A stretch of DNA of 64,000 nt from Anas platyrhynchos (GCF_047663525.1 NC_092588.1:42662001-42726000); one strand, 5' to 3'. Positions 48,153 through 62,782 are shown, counted from the first letter of the stretch. The notes: generated from the sequence alone by a model not told the origin. Numbers and translations are program-made.

Positions 48153-49968
48153 AATGTGCTTGGGAGCTTTATTGATTTTGGAAATGGAAGAGCTTAAATG
48201 TTTTTGTTGTTTTGTAATTTTCAGGATTATCATAATTACTATGAGAAAACAGCTAAAGAATAAACAAAACAGGTTATTCTATGTGTTTTACAAATAAATG
48301 TTCTGCATCATAATTATCCCTTTAAAGCTAAATGCTTAGGTACAAAATATACTGTTTAGAAAAGCTTTACAACCATTGTGGCAACTATTTGACAGTACTT
48401 GTAGAACTAGAACACAGATACCATTATTTATTGTATTGTTTATAAACTGCAAAGTTCTTGGTCAGCAGAGATTGAAGATTTTTGACTTGCATGTTAGATG
48501 AGAAGAAACCACAAGAAATGTGGTCACTGTACACACTTAGGATCCTCAACTGAATATTTGGATCGGTATTGGCCACATTTTCCAACTACATCTATCTTAA
48601 ACCTATTTTTGTTATATATATTAAGACCAACATGTTTGTCCACACACATACATGCTGTTGTATACTCTTTTGACTTATTTGTATTTGTTCATTTGTTTTG
48701 AATTTGCAGGACAACCCAAAAGAACTGAGATTACAACACCAATTTAAACATCCAGGAGTGAATTAAAGTATCAGGAATTTTTGTTTATTTTCTTTAATCT
48801 GTTTCACTGACATCAGATTGATGTTAAGTACTCACCTGTTGTTTGTGTCAATGTAACTGCCAAGCTGAGTGTTCAAAAACAAACAAATGGAAATAGTCAG
48901 GATTTTCATAATGTCAGCTGTTAAAAAAAATCCCATATGATTGGTAGATCACAGAAAAAAAATGGAAAAAAAAAAACACATTAGCAAATTCCATTGGTAC
49001 CTCATTGTCAGAGAGGCCATGCACTACACAGAGCCAAATATGTTCTGTTTTGTACTTTGGATTTATTAATCTGATAGTCCACAGCTCCACAACATGGAAC
49101 TTGGCTCCTATTGTGTCTGCAGCCTGGGCCACTCTAGAGTTTGCTCCTGTGACTACTCCTCTCACTGCTTAGGACTTGTGGAAAATTACTGCCACAGTCT
49201 TTCTTCCAGGTGAGACAACTAGCCTGCTGCTAGCTGCCAGCTGTAAAACAACAGAGGATTCCCCCAAAACCATCACCAGGAACTAACAAGAGAGAACAGT
49301 TCAGACTCCCACTGAATCACCAGCCTCACTAGCACCAACTGCCAATTTGTGTGGGTGGTGGTGGTAAGGGGCAGATACTTTGTTAAAGGAATTAAGTGAT
49401 TGTTAGTAAATGAGACGGGGCAGTTTGTCTTCAGATCATCTTTTCTTTCTGACTACCTACAAACATACTTTTAGTATATGGTTTTTGAATATAAGGTAAG
49501 ATATCTCCTATAGAAGGTTGGAGGTTTGTCCCCAGCAAGCATATGTGCTGTGCAGCAATGCTATTCTGGGGTTGCAAGCTACAGATTAAGTTTCCTTTCT
49601 GCCACGCTACCAGCAAAATGGGGCCTCTCATTTAGCTATATCAGATTGTGGTTTGCAATGGATGGATCAACTTCAAAAACATGTATGAAATTCACCTTAT
49701 GACATAAACGTATCTTGTATTCAGCTCCTGCCTTCATTACAGGGCATTCTCTGGCAGCTGCCTGTAAAGATTACATTATATAAAAAAAGAGACCTCTAAG
49801 CTGTCAAAGAAGGCTGAATGCAATCTTTTACGAAGATGATGGTAGTATGAAACCTGGTCATTTTCAATAAATGAGTTACAACACCTTTCAAGTATTACAC
49901 TTGCCCCTGAGCATCCTTTTTCATTTCTGCATTGTTACAATCACACTTTCTGCTTCAGTAAGGTCGTT

Positions 49969-50031
49969 GTTTTTTTCTTTCCTTCTTTCTTTCTTTTTTT
50001 TTTTTTTCTTTTTTCTTTTTTTCTTTTTCCC
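49969..50031. repeat. Pyrimidine tract
   Basis: About 60 bases of T and C with long T runs on the plus strand, CTTT-type slippage DNA. Confidence 0.9.
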
Positions 50032-52249
50032 AATCTTAATGTTAGAAAGCCAGAATTGCCACCATTACCTCTACCATCACCACCACCAAAAGATGGGATA
50101 ATTTGACAGGAAAAGCTGCAACAACTACAGGCAATTTAATATATTGAAGTGTACAGATAAAATGAGTTCTCCATCCTTTTCATGTACAGTACCTCTGGGT
50201 GTATGGGTATTCAGGCAGGATTGTTTTCTGCTAGTCAACAGGCCAACAAAGACTGATGTTTCATAATGTGAAATTTTCCTCTAAATGAGATAGGTAATAA
50301 ACCGTATTCCAGGAAAACCGATATGCACATTTGAATTTGAGATGTTAATCACATACCAGAGTGGGTCAACAAATTTCACATTTCTGATTTCCATTGTAAA
50401 TCAGTGTAAATATTTGCAAGTATACAGCTACTGCAAAACATAGGGAACATATGTCATGGGAGAGTGAGATCCTCTTACCAACTAACAGCTGCTAATGGGC
50501 ATTGGTAATGTACTTTGTTCTGGCATGTACAGGTTCTCCTGCATTAGTGTGAGCAACTCTCATGTTAATGCTGCCAAAAACTTTGGATTGAGAGTCGTGA
50601 AGGTATTGGTGGCTGTGGCTCACTCTCACCATCCCAGCCAACACCCTCGTCCATATTCAAAGAGGCTGAGTCACATTATTTCCACAGTCTGACAGCCACT
50701 GCTTTCTCCACTTGAGGCCTGTCTAGATCTTTATCTATTTCTTCCATGACTGTTTTTCAGGGAAAGTATAAGCCCTGGTGATGCTATGATTATTTAGAAA
50801 TACCCTTCAGCTGTCAGTCCCTTGCTTGAGCAGCAAAAAACCTCTCTCTGAGGAACAGTACCTGACCAGGAAGGCAGAGTAAAGAATCTAGAGCCTCCTA
50901 TTACACATTAGCTGACCCCAATCGAGTACTACATAGTTGGAGGAACTGCAAGGGAAAGGGTATTTTATTTGTAAATAGCTAGGGGGGGAACCCCACATCT
51001 AGCCATGCTTGCATATATCTGCAGGGACTCAGCTGAAGCTGATGGGGCAGCTATAGGGTCACCGTACTTAGCAGAGCCCCGCCTAAGAAACTGGTGTATG
51101 CTCAGGAGGATGGTGGTTCTATCAAAAGGCCAAGGTACACAAAAGCATCTCAGGAGCTTGAGGAAGAAAATTAGTGTGCGAACATGAAAACCTGAGGAAG
51201 GAATGAAGAAATTAATTATCAGACCAGGGGAAAAACAAAGAAGCATGCAGAAAAACAATTAGTAGTTTAAAATGCTCTTGAGTCCAGTAACCTTGGAGAA
51301 TGCATTGAGCTAGTAACAGTGGTTGCTGTCACTTAAGGCAATTATTGGATATCATATAAACCTTTTTTTCAAACCAGGACAGAATTGTTTATGTTTTAGG
51401 AAGCAGCCATCAATAGCGAAATTAAATATTTGAATGAATGCAGGAACATGTTCTAATAAAACATGAAGGAAGTAATCAGGGAAGATTATCAGTCTTGTCA
51501 GCCTGATATTTAGCAGTGATAAAAAAAGAAAGTCTGGTGCCAATGTACCTTCCTTTTTGCAACCTGAGCCTATCTAGCATAATATTAAATGGCAGAGACT
51601 CATAAGGAGTTTAAGAGCTTCTCTGCAGGATGAAGCTGAAGACATGCACAAGTCTGAGATTCACACTAGATTATTAAAATGCTTTACTCTTAATGCCAAA
51701 TCAGGGTATCCTGGGATCAGCAATATCTTCCCATGATTCCACAGACAAGCATCTAGTCACGCAGCTGACCTGAATTGGAGCCTGATGAGCTGCAAAGAAG
51801 TGATGGTCAATACTCTAGCCTAAAGAAAAGCAGGACAGACCAGCCCAGGACAGAAACACAGGACCCACTTGTAACCCACTGCTTGTTTTCCCCTGTCCCT
51901 AGGGAGCAAATGAATGATGGCAGTCCCCAGCTACAAAATGTCTCACTTTGTCTTAGGATATCCCTGCTACAAATCCCCATGCAGGCAGCTGAAAAGGAGG
52001 TCACTGCTTGCAATTATAACCTTACACTGTACCCAGGATACAAGTAACACCCAGCAGTACAGTACAGCCTCTGCCTGTTACTCTAGATCAACAGATGGAC
52101 TAGCTGCTAAGCTCAGTTTGCAGGACTGAGAAATTGATATTTTGCTCTGTAACCAAGACTGTGTGCAGATGAACTGAGGATCACCTACAGATCACAGAAA
52201 TAAAATCTATTATTTATAATTTTTTAGGTCACTCTCCTCTCTTTCCTGC

Positions 52250-52274
52250 TTTTTTTTTTTTTTTTTTTTTTTTT
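52250..52274. repeat. T25 homopolymer
   Basis: Twenty-five consecutive T, preceded by a C/T-rich stretch. Confidence 0.9.
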
Positions 52275-55200
52275 CCAGAAAGTTATTTGCTTGCTTTTCT
52301 CTCATGCTCCAGAGCTGAATTTCAGCAACTAAAATTGGTGGGCCTTGCTAGGAAAGCCTCCTAAAATTATTAATGCACATCTTTACATCTTTGATGAGAT
52401 GGCTAAAGATATGTAGCACAAATTTTTTCCATATGATTTTTTTTTCCTGTGTTTTTATTACCATTGTTAATACTCATCTTTGAAGAAGTGACTCAAGGCA
52501 GGTAGTACAATATGCTTGCACAAAATTTCACATTTTTTCTGCTGCTTTTAATGGGAATTTGTATTTAAAAAAAAAAATGACAAAAATTTTGTGTCAGATC
52601 TGCACAGTGACATCTGGTTCTCAACTTGTTCTCCCTGAAATCTCAGAAGGTCATTTTAACAGTTTTGGAAGTTGCATACTTCGTACTTACATACTAATCT
52701 TTTTCTTTCAAAACACTGAAGTTTCTACCATGAGGTGCTAACCATTTTAGGTACTCCACACCACTACGCCCATTATATCACCTTATGAAGTTTTAGTATA
52801 GACCAGGCTCCAAGTTCCTGAAATACCGACAGAACAAGTTTTGTGAGATGACTAAATCTTTGTATTTACCTTAATGATTAATATAAGTATTAGAGCAATC
52901 TGCCTGAGTGAATTTTCACTTTGCATGAAGAAATCTGTCTCTATCTCTGCATCTTTGTTTTAAACTGACATTTTCCCAAAATTGATCAGAACATAAAAAT
53001 TGCTTATCATGAGCTAAATTTCCATGATTAATGTAAAAAACACAAAAAAAGAGCTGTGTGTGCTGGGTAGAGACCCAAAGAGGGAGTGTGAATGAAAGAT
53101 GTAATTAATTGATAATCTTAAAGGAATAAAACAGGTTGCCTTCTAATTTTACAGAATGTAGCCATTACAATTTATGATTTCTGCCAAACTATATATTGAT
53201 TTCTCTCTTTTAGGAATCAGCAGCTTTCCCTGCCGATTGAATTCTAATTACTCACTCCATAATTACATTGATTTTAACAGACTTCTGGACAATTTTGTAC
53301 CAGGCTGGTTTCAAATTACATTTAATGAATCCATCATGACTATCGATATAAAAACTTCCATCCTACAGCATCTTGAAATAGATAGAAATTGTTTTTCATT
53401 TCTACTGCACAGGCTGTGCTTGCCCTCAGTTCATATTGCACTCACTCAGAGCAGCAGCTGGCCTTGGGCTTCACTTCATGGCATCTCTGTGGAGGACAGG
53501 CAGAAAAGTACAGTTGGTTTTGTTCATTTAAACCCCATGATGAGTATGTCTGTAGCCAGCTGTGATAAAATCCATTACCCAAGTTAGTATTTTAAAACGA
53601 AAATTCAATCACTTCTGTGTATTACACCAAAGTCAAGAAAATCCTGCATCTGCCCTCTCCAAAATACATGTAATACATGCCAAGGATAGGCAAGTCATAT
53701 TGGTGCTGGCTATGTAAACCACCAAAATGGAGCAAAATACCTCACCAACAAGCAGACAGTTCATTTCCAGTGATACTTTACAAAGCTGTGATGCCCTATG
53801 TGAAAACCCAAGGCTGTTGTTGAGCCTCTCTGCCTGTTCCCAGGGTTGCTCTCACAAATATTTGTCTTCCTTTCTCCCTCATACAAACATATGCATTTGC
53901 ATAAATCAATGCTGCAGCCTGACTAGCTTACAATTAGCTTTAGGGAACCCTGTTTGGCCTCATGGTTTTATTTCCATTTATTTTGGGCAATGGCTTCCTA
54001 CCCTTTTGAGTTATTGCTATATAAAGGAGCATTCAATATCCAGTCAGGCTGAAAGCTGCTGATTATGTTCATCAGCTTTAATAAGATATGTTATCAGGCC
54101 TTATTTTCTTGAATTACCTATAGATCAAAGATATGATCAATGGCAGCTTTTAAATATTTCCATGTCAATATTTTCAAAGATCTTTTCATTCAAAAGGGCT
54201 TACAAGTGTTTTAGAACATACAGGCCTTCTTTAGGCTTCATTTTCTTCCCTCTAAAGTTTGATATTTTGAGTGCAGCAGTTCTGGTGCTAAATTTGATTG
54301 AAGTGACAGGGTTTCTACAGGTCCAGGTCATATCTGATGCTTTTATTATTATGAGTATTTCTAAATTACTGGACACAGTAGTAGCCTGTTAAGGGACACA
54401 TCTCTCCTGTGTTTCAAGCCCTTGTCAGGGTGAGACACAGGCATGGTCCTGTCCTCTCCCAACACCATCATTTCCATGCAAGGGAACCAGGGGGTGCAGA
54501 ACCCAGCTGTGATGTGCTCCCACTGCTCTGCCCTTGAACCATGATGCAAAGGCACATGGCCCACGCCAAGAAGGTACCAGTACCTTCTGCATTTAAAACC
54601 GTCTGCTTAATACATATACCCATTCTGAAAGTGGCATGCAGAAGTTTTGCTGCAACAACAGGTTTTCTTTTCTAATGAGGAAATGAACAATGAGTTATCC
54701 TCCTTTATCTTTGCATTTCCAGAGAACAGTTCCAGTAGACAAGAAAGTTAGGTGATTTTAGATGTTGTTTTCTAAATTATAAAGCTTTCCATAGAGACAA
54801 ATTTCCTTGCAGTCTCTGGCAAACTGTCTTGTGATTATTCTGCTGAGAGTAGTAAATGATCTAAATATATATACATCATCTTTTGAAGGAGAAATCAAAT
54901 TAAAAGAGTTATTTAAACCTGAAAGCTGAGTGCTTTGTTCACTGTTAGGATAAACACATCAAGATAGGGTTTACTCTGCCTAAAAGAGAACAATCTGCAT
55001 AAATAGATGAAATTTTATCAGACTATGAATAAAAGATTCAAACAGAAACTTGCTTTACTTGAGTTTCTACATGAAAAAAAAAAATGACTGGACTATTTCT
55101 TTCCTCTTAAATTCTTTTTGTCTTTTTTTTTTTTTTCTTTTTTTAGATAATGGTGAAAATAGGATTCCTTCAGACTTCACATGCAATGAATTCAAGACAA

Positions 55201-56170
55201 GATAATATCATCATCCATCTTCTTGATGAACCTCTCATCATCTTATCTTCAGTCTGAATCCACGAGAAAAACTGAACAAGCCATGCATATACACATCTCT
55301 TCATATAAAAATTACTGCTGAAGGTTAGAAATGTTTAAGGTCAAACTTCTAAGCTGCCATCTGGAGCCCATTTAACAATTGCCAAGAACATCTGCCACTG
55401 CCACACATCCCTAAGACAAAACTTAGACATTACCTTTTCTTCTAAGTAGAAAATCTTAGAGTCACATGAATCTGAGTCTCAGATTCTTTGCTGCCAGCCA
55501 TCAGAACCCAGGGCAAATTTAGTGCAGGTTGTCAGCTACTGAAGGTGTTATTAGATAAAAATTGTTTGTAAAAACACACTGTGTTCACAGTCTAAAACCT
55601 TCTTCTCACAAATAATAGTGTCATTAACAGCTTTGCAAGACAAATCAAAATTGAGATGTGGGATGGGGGCTGTGGTGCATGATATTTCCTGACGGCTGAC
55701 TGAAATGCAGTTGTAGGGTAGTCAAAGCAAACTTTCATTACTGCTGTTGTTGCCACCACTCTGCTGTGGCTGCAAAGAAAACTTCAGCTTTCAGATAGCT
55801 GAAGGCAATATTTTTCAAAAGCTCTACAAGTGAAATATGAATATAGACACTTAAGAACTAAACAAAACGTCCTCAGAGGTAGGTATAATATTCTCTGAAC
55901 TTTTATAACAAAAATGAAAGATATAAAAATCAGAGAAACACATGGCTTACAATATCTAATTCCACAGAAAAAGCCCTGCATCTATATTCATATTTTAAGA
56001 TATAGCAAATCCCATTAGTTATTAATTCCTTACTTTGGGGAAGACATTTAGAGTTTAAAAATACTTTAAGGTTGCTACTCTGTACTCATATGCATGAATT
56101 CCTAATAGCAAGAAGTAGATTATGTGAGATGAAGACCTCTATTACTAAATTACTAAATACAGGACATATG

Positions 56171-56195
56171 TTTGTTTATTTATTTATTTATTTTT
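56171..56195. repeat. (TTTA)n simple repeat
   Basis: About five TTTA units. Confidence 0.85.
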
Positions 56196-57507
56196 CACGG
56201 CCTGGATGGAAATTATCCTCTCTAAATGATGGTCAAGGCATATAAAATATCTATTAGAATATGATGAAAATTTTAACTAGAAGATGTTTTACATGATTGC
56301 ATCCTTAATTTAGTGATTTGATCAGACAGGGGAGATGCTTTCACACATGCTTACTATGTCATATTTCTGTAGTTTGGTAAATGTCAGGTATTAGGTTATT
56401 TTCTATCAGTGGAAAAGTAATACAATATACTATATATTTAGTGATTCATTTATACTACATAATAACCAATATGTGCAATTCAAGATAAATCATATGTCTA
56501 TTAATAGGTATAATAAATGATTTGATTCCATTTACAGAACACTGAATCTGTGTTATAATGATGTCTAGATAGCAGAGAAAATTGAAATGATTGCTTTCAT
56601 TCAATTGACAAGCTGTGAATGTGACTAAAAGCCCCACATTGATTATAGATCAATTTACCTTTGAAACTGAAAAACATGAATTAAGCTCCATGCCTTGTTC
56701 TTTAAGAGTTTTTTTAAACCACATTACATTTTGTATTTTAACAGATGGCAGAATTTAATCTTCATCTGAGGGACAGGAGTTATACAAGGTGATAGTTGTC
56801 TCATGGTGTGAAGAAGATTCATGAAGAGTATTATGTTTTGTTTGTCTTTATTATAGATAATCATATATATGCTAAAATATTATCACCAAATCATTTTTTA
56901 AAGAATCTTTGTGCCTGTATGGAAATGAAGATGAAGGTGCTTGTGGCCAACCCTCCAATCAAGCAACTATTTACTTTTCAAAATTCAGAGCATTGTTATC
57001 AAATCCATTTCATAAAAGACATTGAATGTGATCTCACCAGGGCTTATCTTTCCAGTTCTGTTCAAGAATTGTAACCTATAGAGGAACCTGTTACTTCGAA
57101 TGTGTTTTTACATTTTTTTCTTAAAGCCTAGAAATTGTTTACCTTCAGTGGGATCTATTTTTTGTTTTTCTGTTGAAATGCCTCTAGACTAAAAATCTGC
57201 TCCCAGCTGAAACAGAATTTATAAGCAGGCTGGCTATCATGATGTGCTCAGAAAACACTTCCTTGCTTGATCCAAATTAATTTAGACTGTCACTGAATTC
57301 TCAGACTGCTGAATCTTCCTGGAGTAACTTTTCTACATTATGAAAATTTAAAAAGACCTTCTGCTTTTGAGAATGAATCAACAGGTGGACAAAGTGATAG
57401 GTCTTCACAAAACACCTGCAGATTGAAAGCAAAATATCTCCAAGACTTTAATTACAGTAAAAGAACAGAGAATGTTGAGATTAATGGTAAACTACATTTA
57501 TGAGATA

Positions 57508-57537
57508 TTTATATTTAAAGGTTTTATATTTAAAGGT
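57508..57537. repeat. Exact 15-bp tandem duplication
   Basis: TTTATATTTAAAGGT occurs twice in direct succession without mismatch. Confidence 0.95.
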
Positions 57538-57734
57538 TAGAATGTCAAGGTTGATAGGCAAAGTTTACAAGAGTTTATTGCACAACACCTATATTTTAAA
57601 ATAGAAAAGAAAAATCAGGTTTTATGTTTATCATGAAGAAAAAGAACAAGTTTGAACAAAAGCCTGCATGGGAGTTGTGTATAAGAATTTGGTCACAGTC
57701 TTTTGAACAGAATTGGAGCTTTTTACACAGATTT

Positions 57735-57788
57735 AATTATTATTTTATTTTATTTATTATTATTATTATTATTATTTATTATTATTTT
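57735..57788. repeat. (TTA)n/(TTTA)n microsatellite
   Basis: Interrupted run of ATT and ATTT units over about 54 bases. Confidence 0.9.
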
Positions 57789-58734
57789 TTGTTTTGTCAA
57801 TAATTCCATAACTCTAACAAAACTACAGGAATGGCTAAAGTTATGCCTTGTTTATTTGTTTGTAGTTAGCAAGTGTGTGTAGTTGCTGCACACATCTGCT
57901 CAGCTATGTTTGCTTGTATTGTTGCAGACATAAAAAATAAATAAATAGTGACAATTTAGTGTATTAATGCATGTTCAATATCAGCCAGTGTCACAGGCTA
58001 CTGCACAATACCTTCTTTGTTCCTTTGCAAAATGGGGATGAAAATACTGTTTACATTTATTTTATCTCAGTGCAGTATCATACTCCTTAATCATGTCTTA
58101 CCAAGAAAGCACACTTAAACATTGGAAGTCCTTGAGGAAAAAAAAAATAGGCAAAGAAAAAGCAAGGCAATGTGAAATTAAATTATTTCGGAGGGTGGGG
58201 GAACTTTAAACCTGGGGCAAACTAGGATCAGTTGGATGATTTTTGAAAGAAAAACCTTGTGTGACTATTTTCCCTTTGTTTTTATTGAAGATACATATAT
58301 TTTTTAATAACTGAAAGACTCACACTCAGCATCTAATCTTGCATGCTCCGTCATGGTTATAATGCTGATAATTCCATAAAAACAGCATTATGATATCTCA
58401 GTAGGAACACATCTTTGTATGCTTCACATCACATAGGAGGTACCCCCCCAACCAAGGGCCTGGTCTGGTCCTCTATTACCCCATGTCCTTTGGCTGCCTG
58501 ACAGCCATGTAGAGCTGTTCAACAAGTGACAAAATCATCTTCCTTGTTCATTCTGCTTCTTGCCAGCCCAGATACAGTATCTGTTGCCACCAAGAGCAGA
58601 TAGACATTTAGAGAAGGATGATGCAAATCAAGGAGGAGATGAAAGAATATGCTCCCAGCTGCTGAGAGCTAGTTTCAGGGCATTCTCTAGGGAGAGGCTA
58701 CTGGGGATATAACCCTGCTTGTGGGTGAGTTTCA

Positions 58735-58940
58735 GATGGTTTGGGGAAAGAGAGACTGGGAAAGAAAAACATGGGGAAAGGATCAGGGAGTAATGGGCAA
58801 GGAGGGAAAGGTCAGGAGGAGACTGGAGGTTGCAAGAATTAGAGGGAAAATGGAAAATTAAGAGACAAAAAGTAGGCTAAAGTCTCTGAGAAAAGGAGTT
58901 GGGAGGGAGGGAAGAGAAAAGAAAGGAAGTACTGAAGGTT
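58735..58940. repeat. Purine-rich stretch
   Basis: About 200 bases dominated by A and G on the plus strand (many GGGAAAG, GGAGG and AAAGG blocks) with few pyrimidines. It is not a simple tandem repeat and not coding. Confidence 0.7.
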
Positions 58941-61075
58941 AGTTTGAAGAATTTGCTGACACTGTCAAAAAAAATGTAATATCAGGAATTCCCCAGAACT
59001 CCTCAACTCTACAAAAATGAGAAGACAGGCAATGGCTGAAAGAGCTGGTCTCACTTTAATTAAATGTTTATTTAAGTCTAACATATTTGAAAATTATAAT
59101 TAGTTTCCCTCAGCAATGCCCTTAACTAAGCCCCTTTCATAAAGATCTTTGAAAAGCAGACAACTCATGAAAAATCCCAGTTGGCAACCTTTTTTTTTTT
59201 TTTCCTGAAAAAGAAGTTTACCGAAATCTTCAAAGGCCAGAATCTGGCATAGTTTTCTCCTGAGAAAAGTTAAGTCTGCAAGTTAAAGCCCTGCCAGGCA
59301 GCATGACATACTCCAGTTACCTGCAAGTTTGATCCCAGACCGGTAAGCAACAGTGATCAAACTTACTGCCCATCTGGTTGAAGATTTGACCAATCCAGCT
59401 GTTCTGTATAACCTGTCCCTACTCATGGACAGGTGTCCAGCCATGGCACTACAGGGTACAGTCAATCAGTAGGCGATATCCCCACAGCAAGAACAAAATA
59501 AATGAGTTCACATAGAGTTTCATTCTGGAAGGGCTTCCGCTGCCCCTCAGTGTTAATGGAGATGTCCTGTATTAGCAGACAGGACAGCATGCAGTAAACA
59601 TATATCTGAGTAGGCTGTTGTCATTCCAATACGACATAGCTAAGACCTGGCTTAAATGATTATTTCTTGGAAAAACAGACTTATTTTCTGTTGACTATGA
59701 TCAGTTTTAATGTGCAAGAACAAATTTTGCAGAAGGAATGTTACATTCTTGCCACTGTTGAATTGAAATCCATGATATTATTTAGAGAAAAATAAGATTC
59801 ATGCCCTTGCTGTAATGGCTGTAAAAAAAGTATGGAGTGACTAATTGTACAAAAGCTCAACTGGACAACAAAAATTCTGCATGTGCCTGAAGCTGGGAAA
59901 CCATGGACGTGATGTTCTGAAAATCACACTCTATGTATGTACGAGGTAAGACACTGTAATACTTGCATCACATGGTCTTTGTAATTTTGACATTGGATCA
60001 GACAGAAAAAACTTCAACAGAACAACAACAACAACAAGACAATAATATTGAAGTAAAAATGTGTATGTAGTCATGTCTTCAGCACATACACTGTGGAGCT
60101 GGCCGGGAATGTTTAAAGGGATTCATTTTTAAAATAAAAAAATCAGTTTGTGAAAGAAAGCCCTCAACAATAGTGTATATACTGTTTCAATGTGGAAAGA
60201 ATTTCTGGTCAGAATACATGTACAAACAATTATCCACTGTCTACAGCCCCTGCTGGCAGGGAGTAGGAAGGCTTAAGTCCTCGCTGTACCTCATCTCGTC
60301 AAGGGACCCAAGGCTCCAGCTCACAGAGGGGTGCCCAGACTCCTGGGCTATATTGTGAATTTGACAGGAACATTTAGACTGGGACAGTGCTTTCCTCCAG
60401 CTCCTCTGCTTTGTGCTTCCTTCTTGTCCTCCAATCCAGTCCAAACAAAGCCTGGTGATTATGGCACTTTTCTAGGATATGCAAGGGAATTTAATATGGG
60501 ATGTCTCCCATGCTGTAGGCAGCTGATGAAAACCCAGAAGAGCCACCCTCTGTGAAGATGCCAGGTTAGAAGAAGCCTCAGGCTCTGTCACTCTCAATGG
60601 TTTCTAACAGTAGAGGAGTTCATAAGAGGAAATTGAGTTTTCCATTTCTGAAGAAAAATCAAATGACTTACTTCTGAGTCCAGGACCTAGACAGATACAA
60701 ATAAAGCAAGTATAATTTTGTGATATCAATTTAATTGCATATTTCTTTCAAACTATATGACCACCTGGATGCAGTCATAACAATAACAACAGCAAATCAA
60801 TGTTTGTGAGGAAATGCAGTTAAGTACTAAGATCTAATAATATGCTCTCTTGGAAGCAGCTGTAAAATTCTTTGTTTCCCTTTGCAAACAGAGTGTTAAG
60901 AATGCCAAGAACCAACAAGTGTCTAATATTATTCTTCCCCAGATGAAATGAAAAGATATTGATTTCTACCAAATAGATTCCCTAATATGTAAGCACATTA
61001 TTCTAAGACATAGAAGAATCATATACTTTTATTTCTGTTCTCTCTTGAAAACACTTGAAGGAAATGTTTCATCAA

Positions 61076-61135
61076 AATAATAAATAAAATAAAGTAAAAT
61101 AAAATAAAATAAAATAAAATAAAATAAAATAAAAT
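61076..61135. repeat. (AAAAT)n pentanucleotide microsatellite
   Basis: About eight perfect AAAAT/TAAAA units after a short irregular lead. Confidence 0.95.
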
Positions 61136-61686
61136 GGTGTGTATGCTTTTTGGGAAAAGCTATCAAATACATAAAACATCTTTTCAGATAGTGGACATAT
61201 ATGTTCCTAATTTTACTTTATATTTACTTGAAGAAAAGGCATCTCTGAACACTAAAAGACATGGGTTTGCAAGGTTATGCCACTGCGATTACATCATGTG
61301 TAGTTGTGAAGCTACATTTCAAAAGCAGATTTCCTTCTTAACTCCTATAAAGTCTACAAAGGTGCTACCCATTCAAAACAGTGACCCCATTAATTTACAC
61401 CAGCACAATTGCTATAGTAGAGATGGGGAATAGGGATTAATTGGGTATGATGAACCTCCTTTCACTACAGTGTTTTTGTAACTCATACCTATGGATTTCT
61501 CATTAAGTCAGTCAATCCTTTAATTTCCTTCAAAACCGAAACATTTTCAAAGATTCCAGAATTTTATTACCATTCTTCCAGTCATCTATTTGTCCCTGTT
61601 AATGGAATGAGAAGCAGAAATGCCCCAAATACCCCAGAAGGATGACACTGACATGTTTCCAGCCTATCTTGGTGCAGAAACTGTCA

Positions 61687-62237
61687 CTCATAGAATCAAA
61701 GAACCATAGAATATCCTGAGTAGGAAGGGACCCACAAAGATCATTGAGTGCAGCTCCTGGTTCCTCACAGGACCACCCAAAAATCAGGCCATGTGTCTGA
61801 GAGCATTTTCTAAATATTTCTTGAACTCCAGCAGGCTCAGTGCCATGACCACTGCCCTGGGCAGTCTGCTACAGTGCCCAACCACCCTCTTGGTGCAGAA
61901 CCTTTCCCTAACCCCCAGCCTGACCCTCCCTTGTCCCAGCTCCATGCCGTTCCCTCGGGTCCCAGGGTCCTGTCGCTGTCCCCAGAGAGCAGAGCTCAGC
62001 ACCTGCCCCTCCGCTCCCCTTGTGAGGGAGCTGCAGGCCACCATGAGGCCTCCCCTCAGGCTGCTCTGTGTGGGCTGGACAGACCAAGGGACCTCAGCTG
62101 CTCTTCCCCTCCAGACCCTTCTCCATCTTTGGATGGTTTTATGTCCTTCTTATGTTGTGGTGCCCAAAACTACACAGAGGACTTAAGGTGAGGCCACATC
62201 AGCACAGAGAAGAGTGGGAAAATCCCTTTCCTTGAAG
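61687..62237 (-). mobile_element. CR1 LINE 3' end with ORF2 remnant
   Basis: The plus strand begins with the reversed tail CATAGAATCAAAGAACCATAG and then GGAAGGGACCCACAAAGATC, the CR1 3'UTR read backward. The minus-strand frame at 61784-62044 retains RGNGMELGQGRVRLGVRERF, KRVVGHCSRLP and SLLEFKKYLENALRHM, the ORF2 C-terminus. It extends to about 62237 through decayed ORF2 and is 5' truncated there. GC content is higher than its flanks. Confidence 0.92.
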
Positions 62238-62440
62238 TGTTAACCCCCTCAGTGACATTCTGGAATATTTTTCCAAGTGCAGTCAACCATTTGCACCTTT
62301 GGACTACTTCTCAGCGTCACTTGCCCATATGCTAAGCATGACAGGAAATCTATGACTGTATTTAGCTATTTCTATATACATAGAGTGAGAGGAACTCTCA
62401 GGCTTAAACATTTTAAATTTTAGAAATACACTTTACTCTA

Positions 62441-62465
62441 TTGTTGTTGTATTGTTGTTGTATTG
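62441..62465. repeat. Duplicated 11-bp TTG-based repeat
   Basis: TTGTTGTTGTA occurs twice in tandem and starts a third time. Confidence 0.9.
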
Positions 62466-62473
62466 TACATGTA

Positions 62474-62524
62474 TTCTTTTCCTTTTCCTTTTCTTTTTTT
62501 CTTCTCTTTTTCTTTTCCTTTTTC
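62474..62524. repeat. Pyrimidine tract
   Basis: TTTTCC and TTTTCT units over about 50 bases. Confidence 0.85.
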
Positions 62525-62782
62525 AAATTTCCTCAGTATGAAATGGTATCGTTCCTATTTAAGCGTTAGAACAGGCTGTTCTAACTCATCAGCTGAATAC
62601 CCTTGTTCAAGAGGCTTGTCCACAGAGACTACTCTTTCATAAATATTTTCCATTTCCCAGCAGCTTTGCCTTGTCTCGAGCACATGCATAATGGAAAAGG
62701 AAAGGCCCAAGTTACCAACTGCTCAGTAAAAAAAAAAAAAAAACAAAGAACATTTCTGTATCTGTCAGGGAGCTATACAAAC

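Larger units (their letters stand above)
44976..61686. other. Long gene-free upstream region
   Basis: Nearly 17 kb of AT-rich DNA without a supported gene. It holds several microsatellites (45074, 46322, 48113, 56171, 57735 and 61076), pyrimidine tracts (49969-50031 and 52250-52274), a 15-bp duplication (57508-57537) and a purine-rich stretch (58735-58940). The longest ATG-initiated frame (53174-53587, 137 codons, plus) and its neighbour (53727-54062, 111 codons) have no recognisable domain, signal or splice context. In mammals this side of CHST9 is a large gene desert. Confidence 0.5.

Noticed and set aside
48914..49165. An 83-codon minus-strand frame with a plausible-looking segment (AADTIGAKFHVVELWTIRLI)
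   Set aside because: I could not match it to any protein or transposon family, and it ends in a poly-Phe stretch made by a T/A tract. It is treated as chance.
53174..54062. Two plus-strand ATG frames of 137 and 111 codons close together
   Set aside because: No domain, no splice context and no promoter were seen, and a few frames of this length are expected by chance in 64 kb read in six frames.
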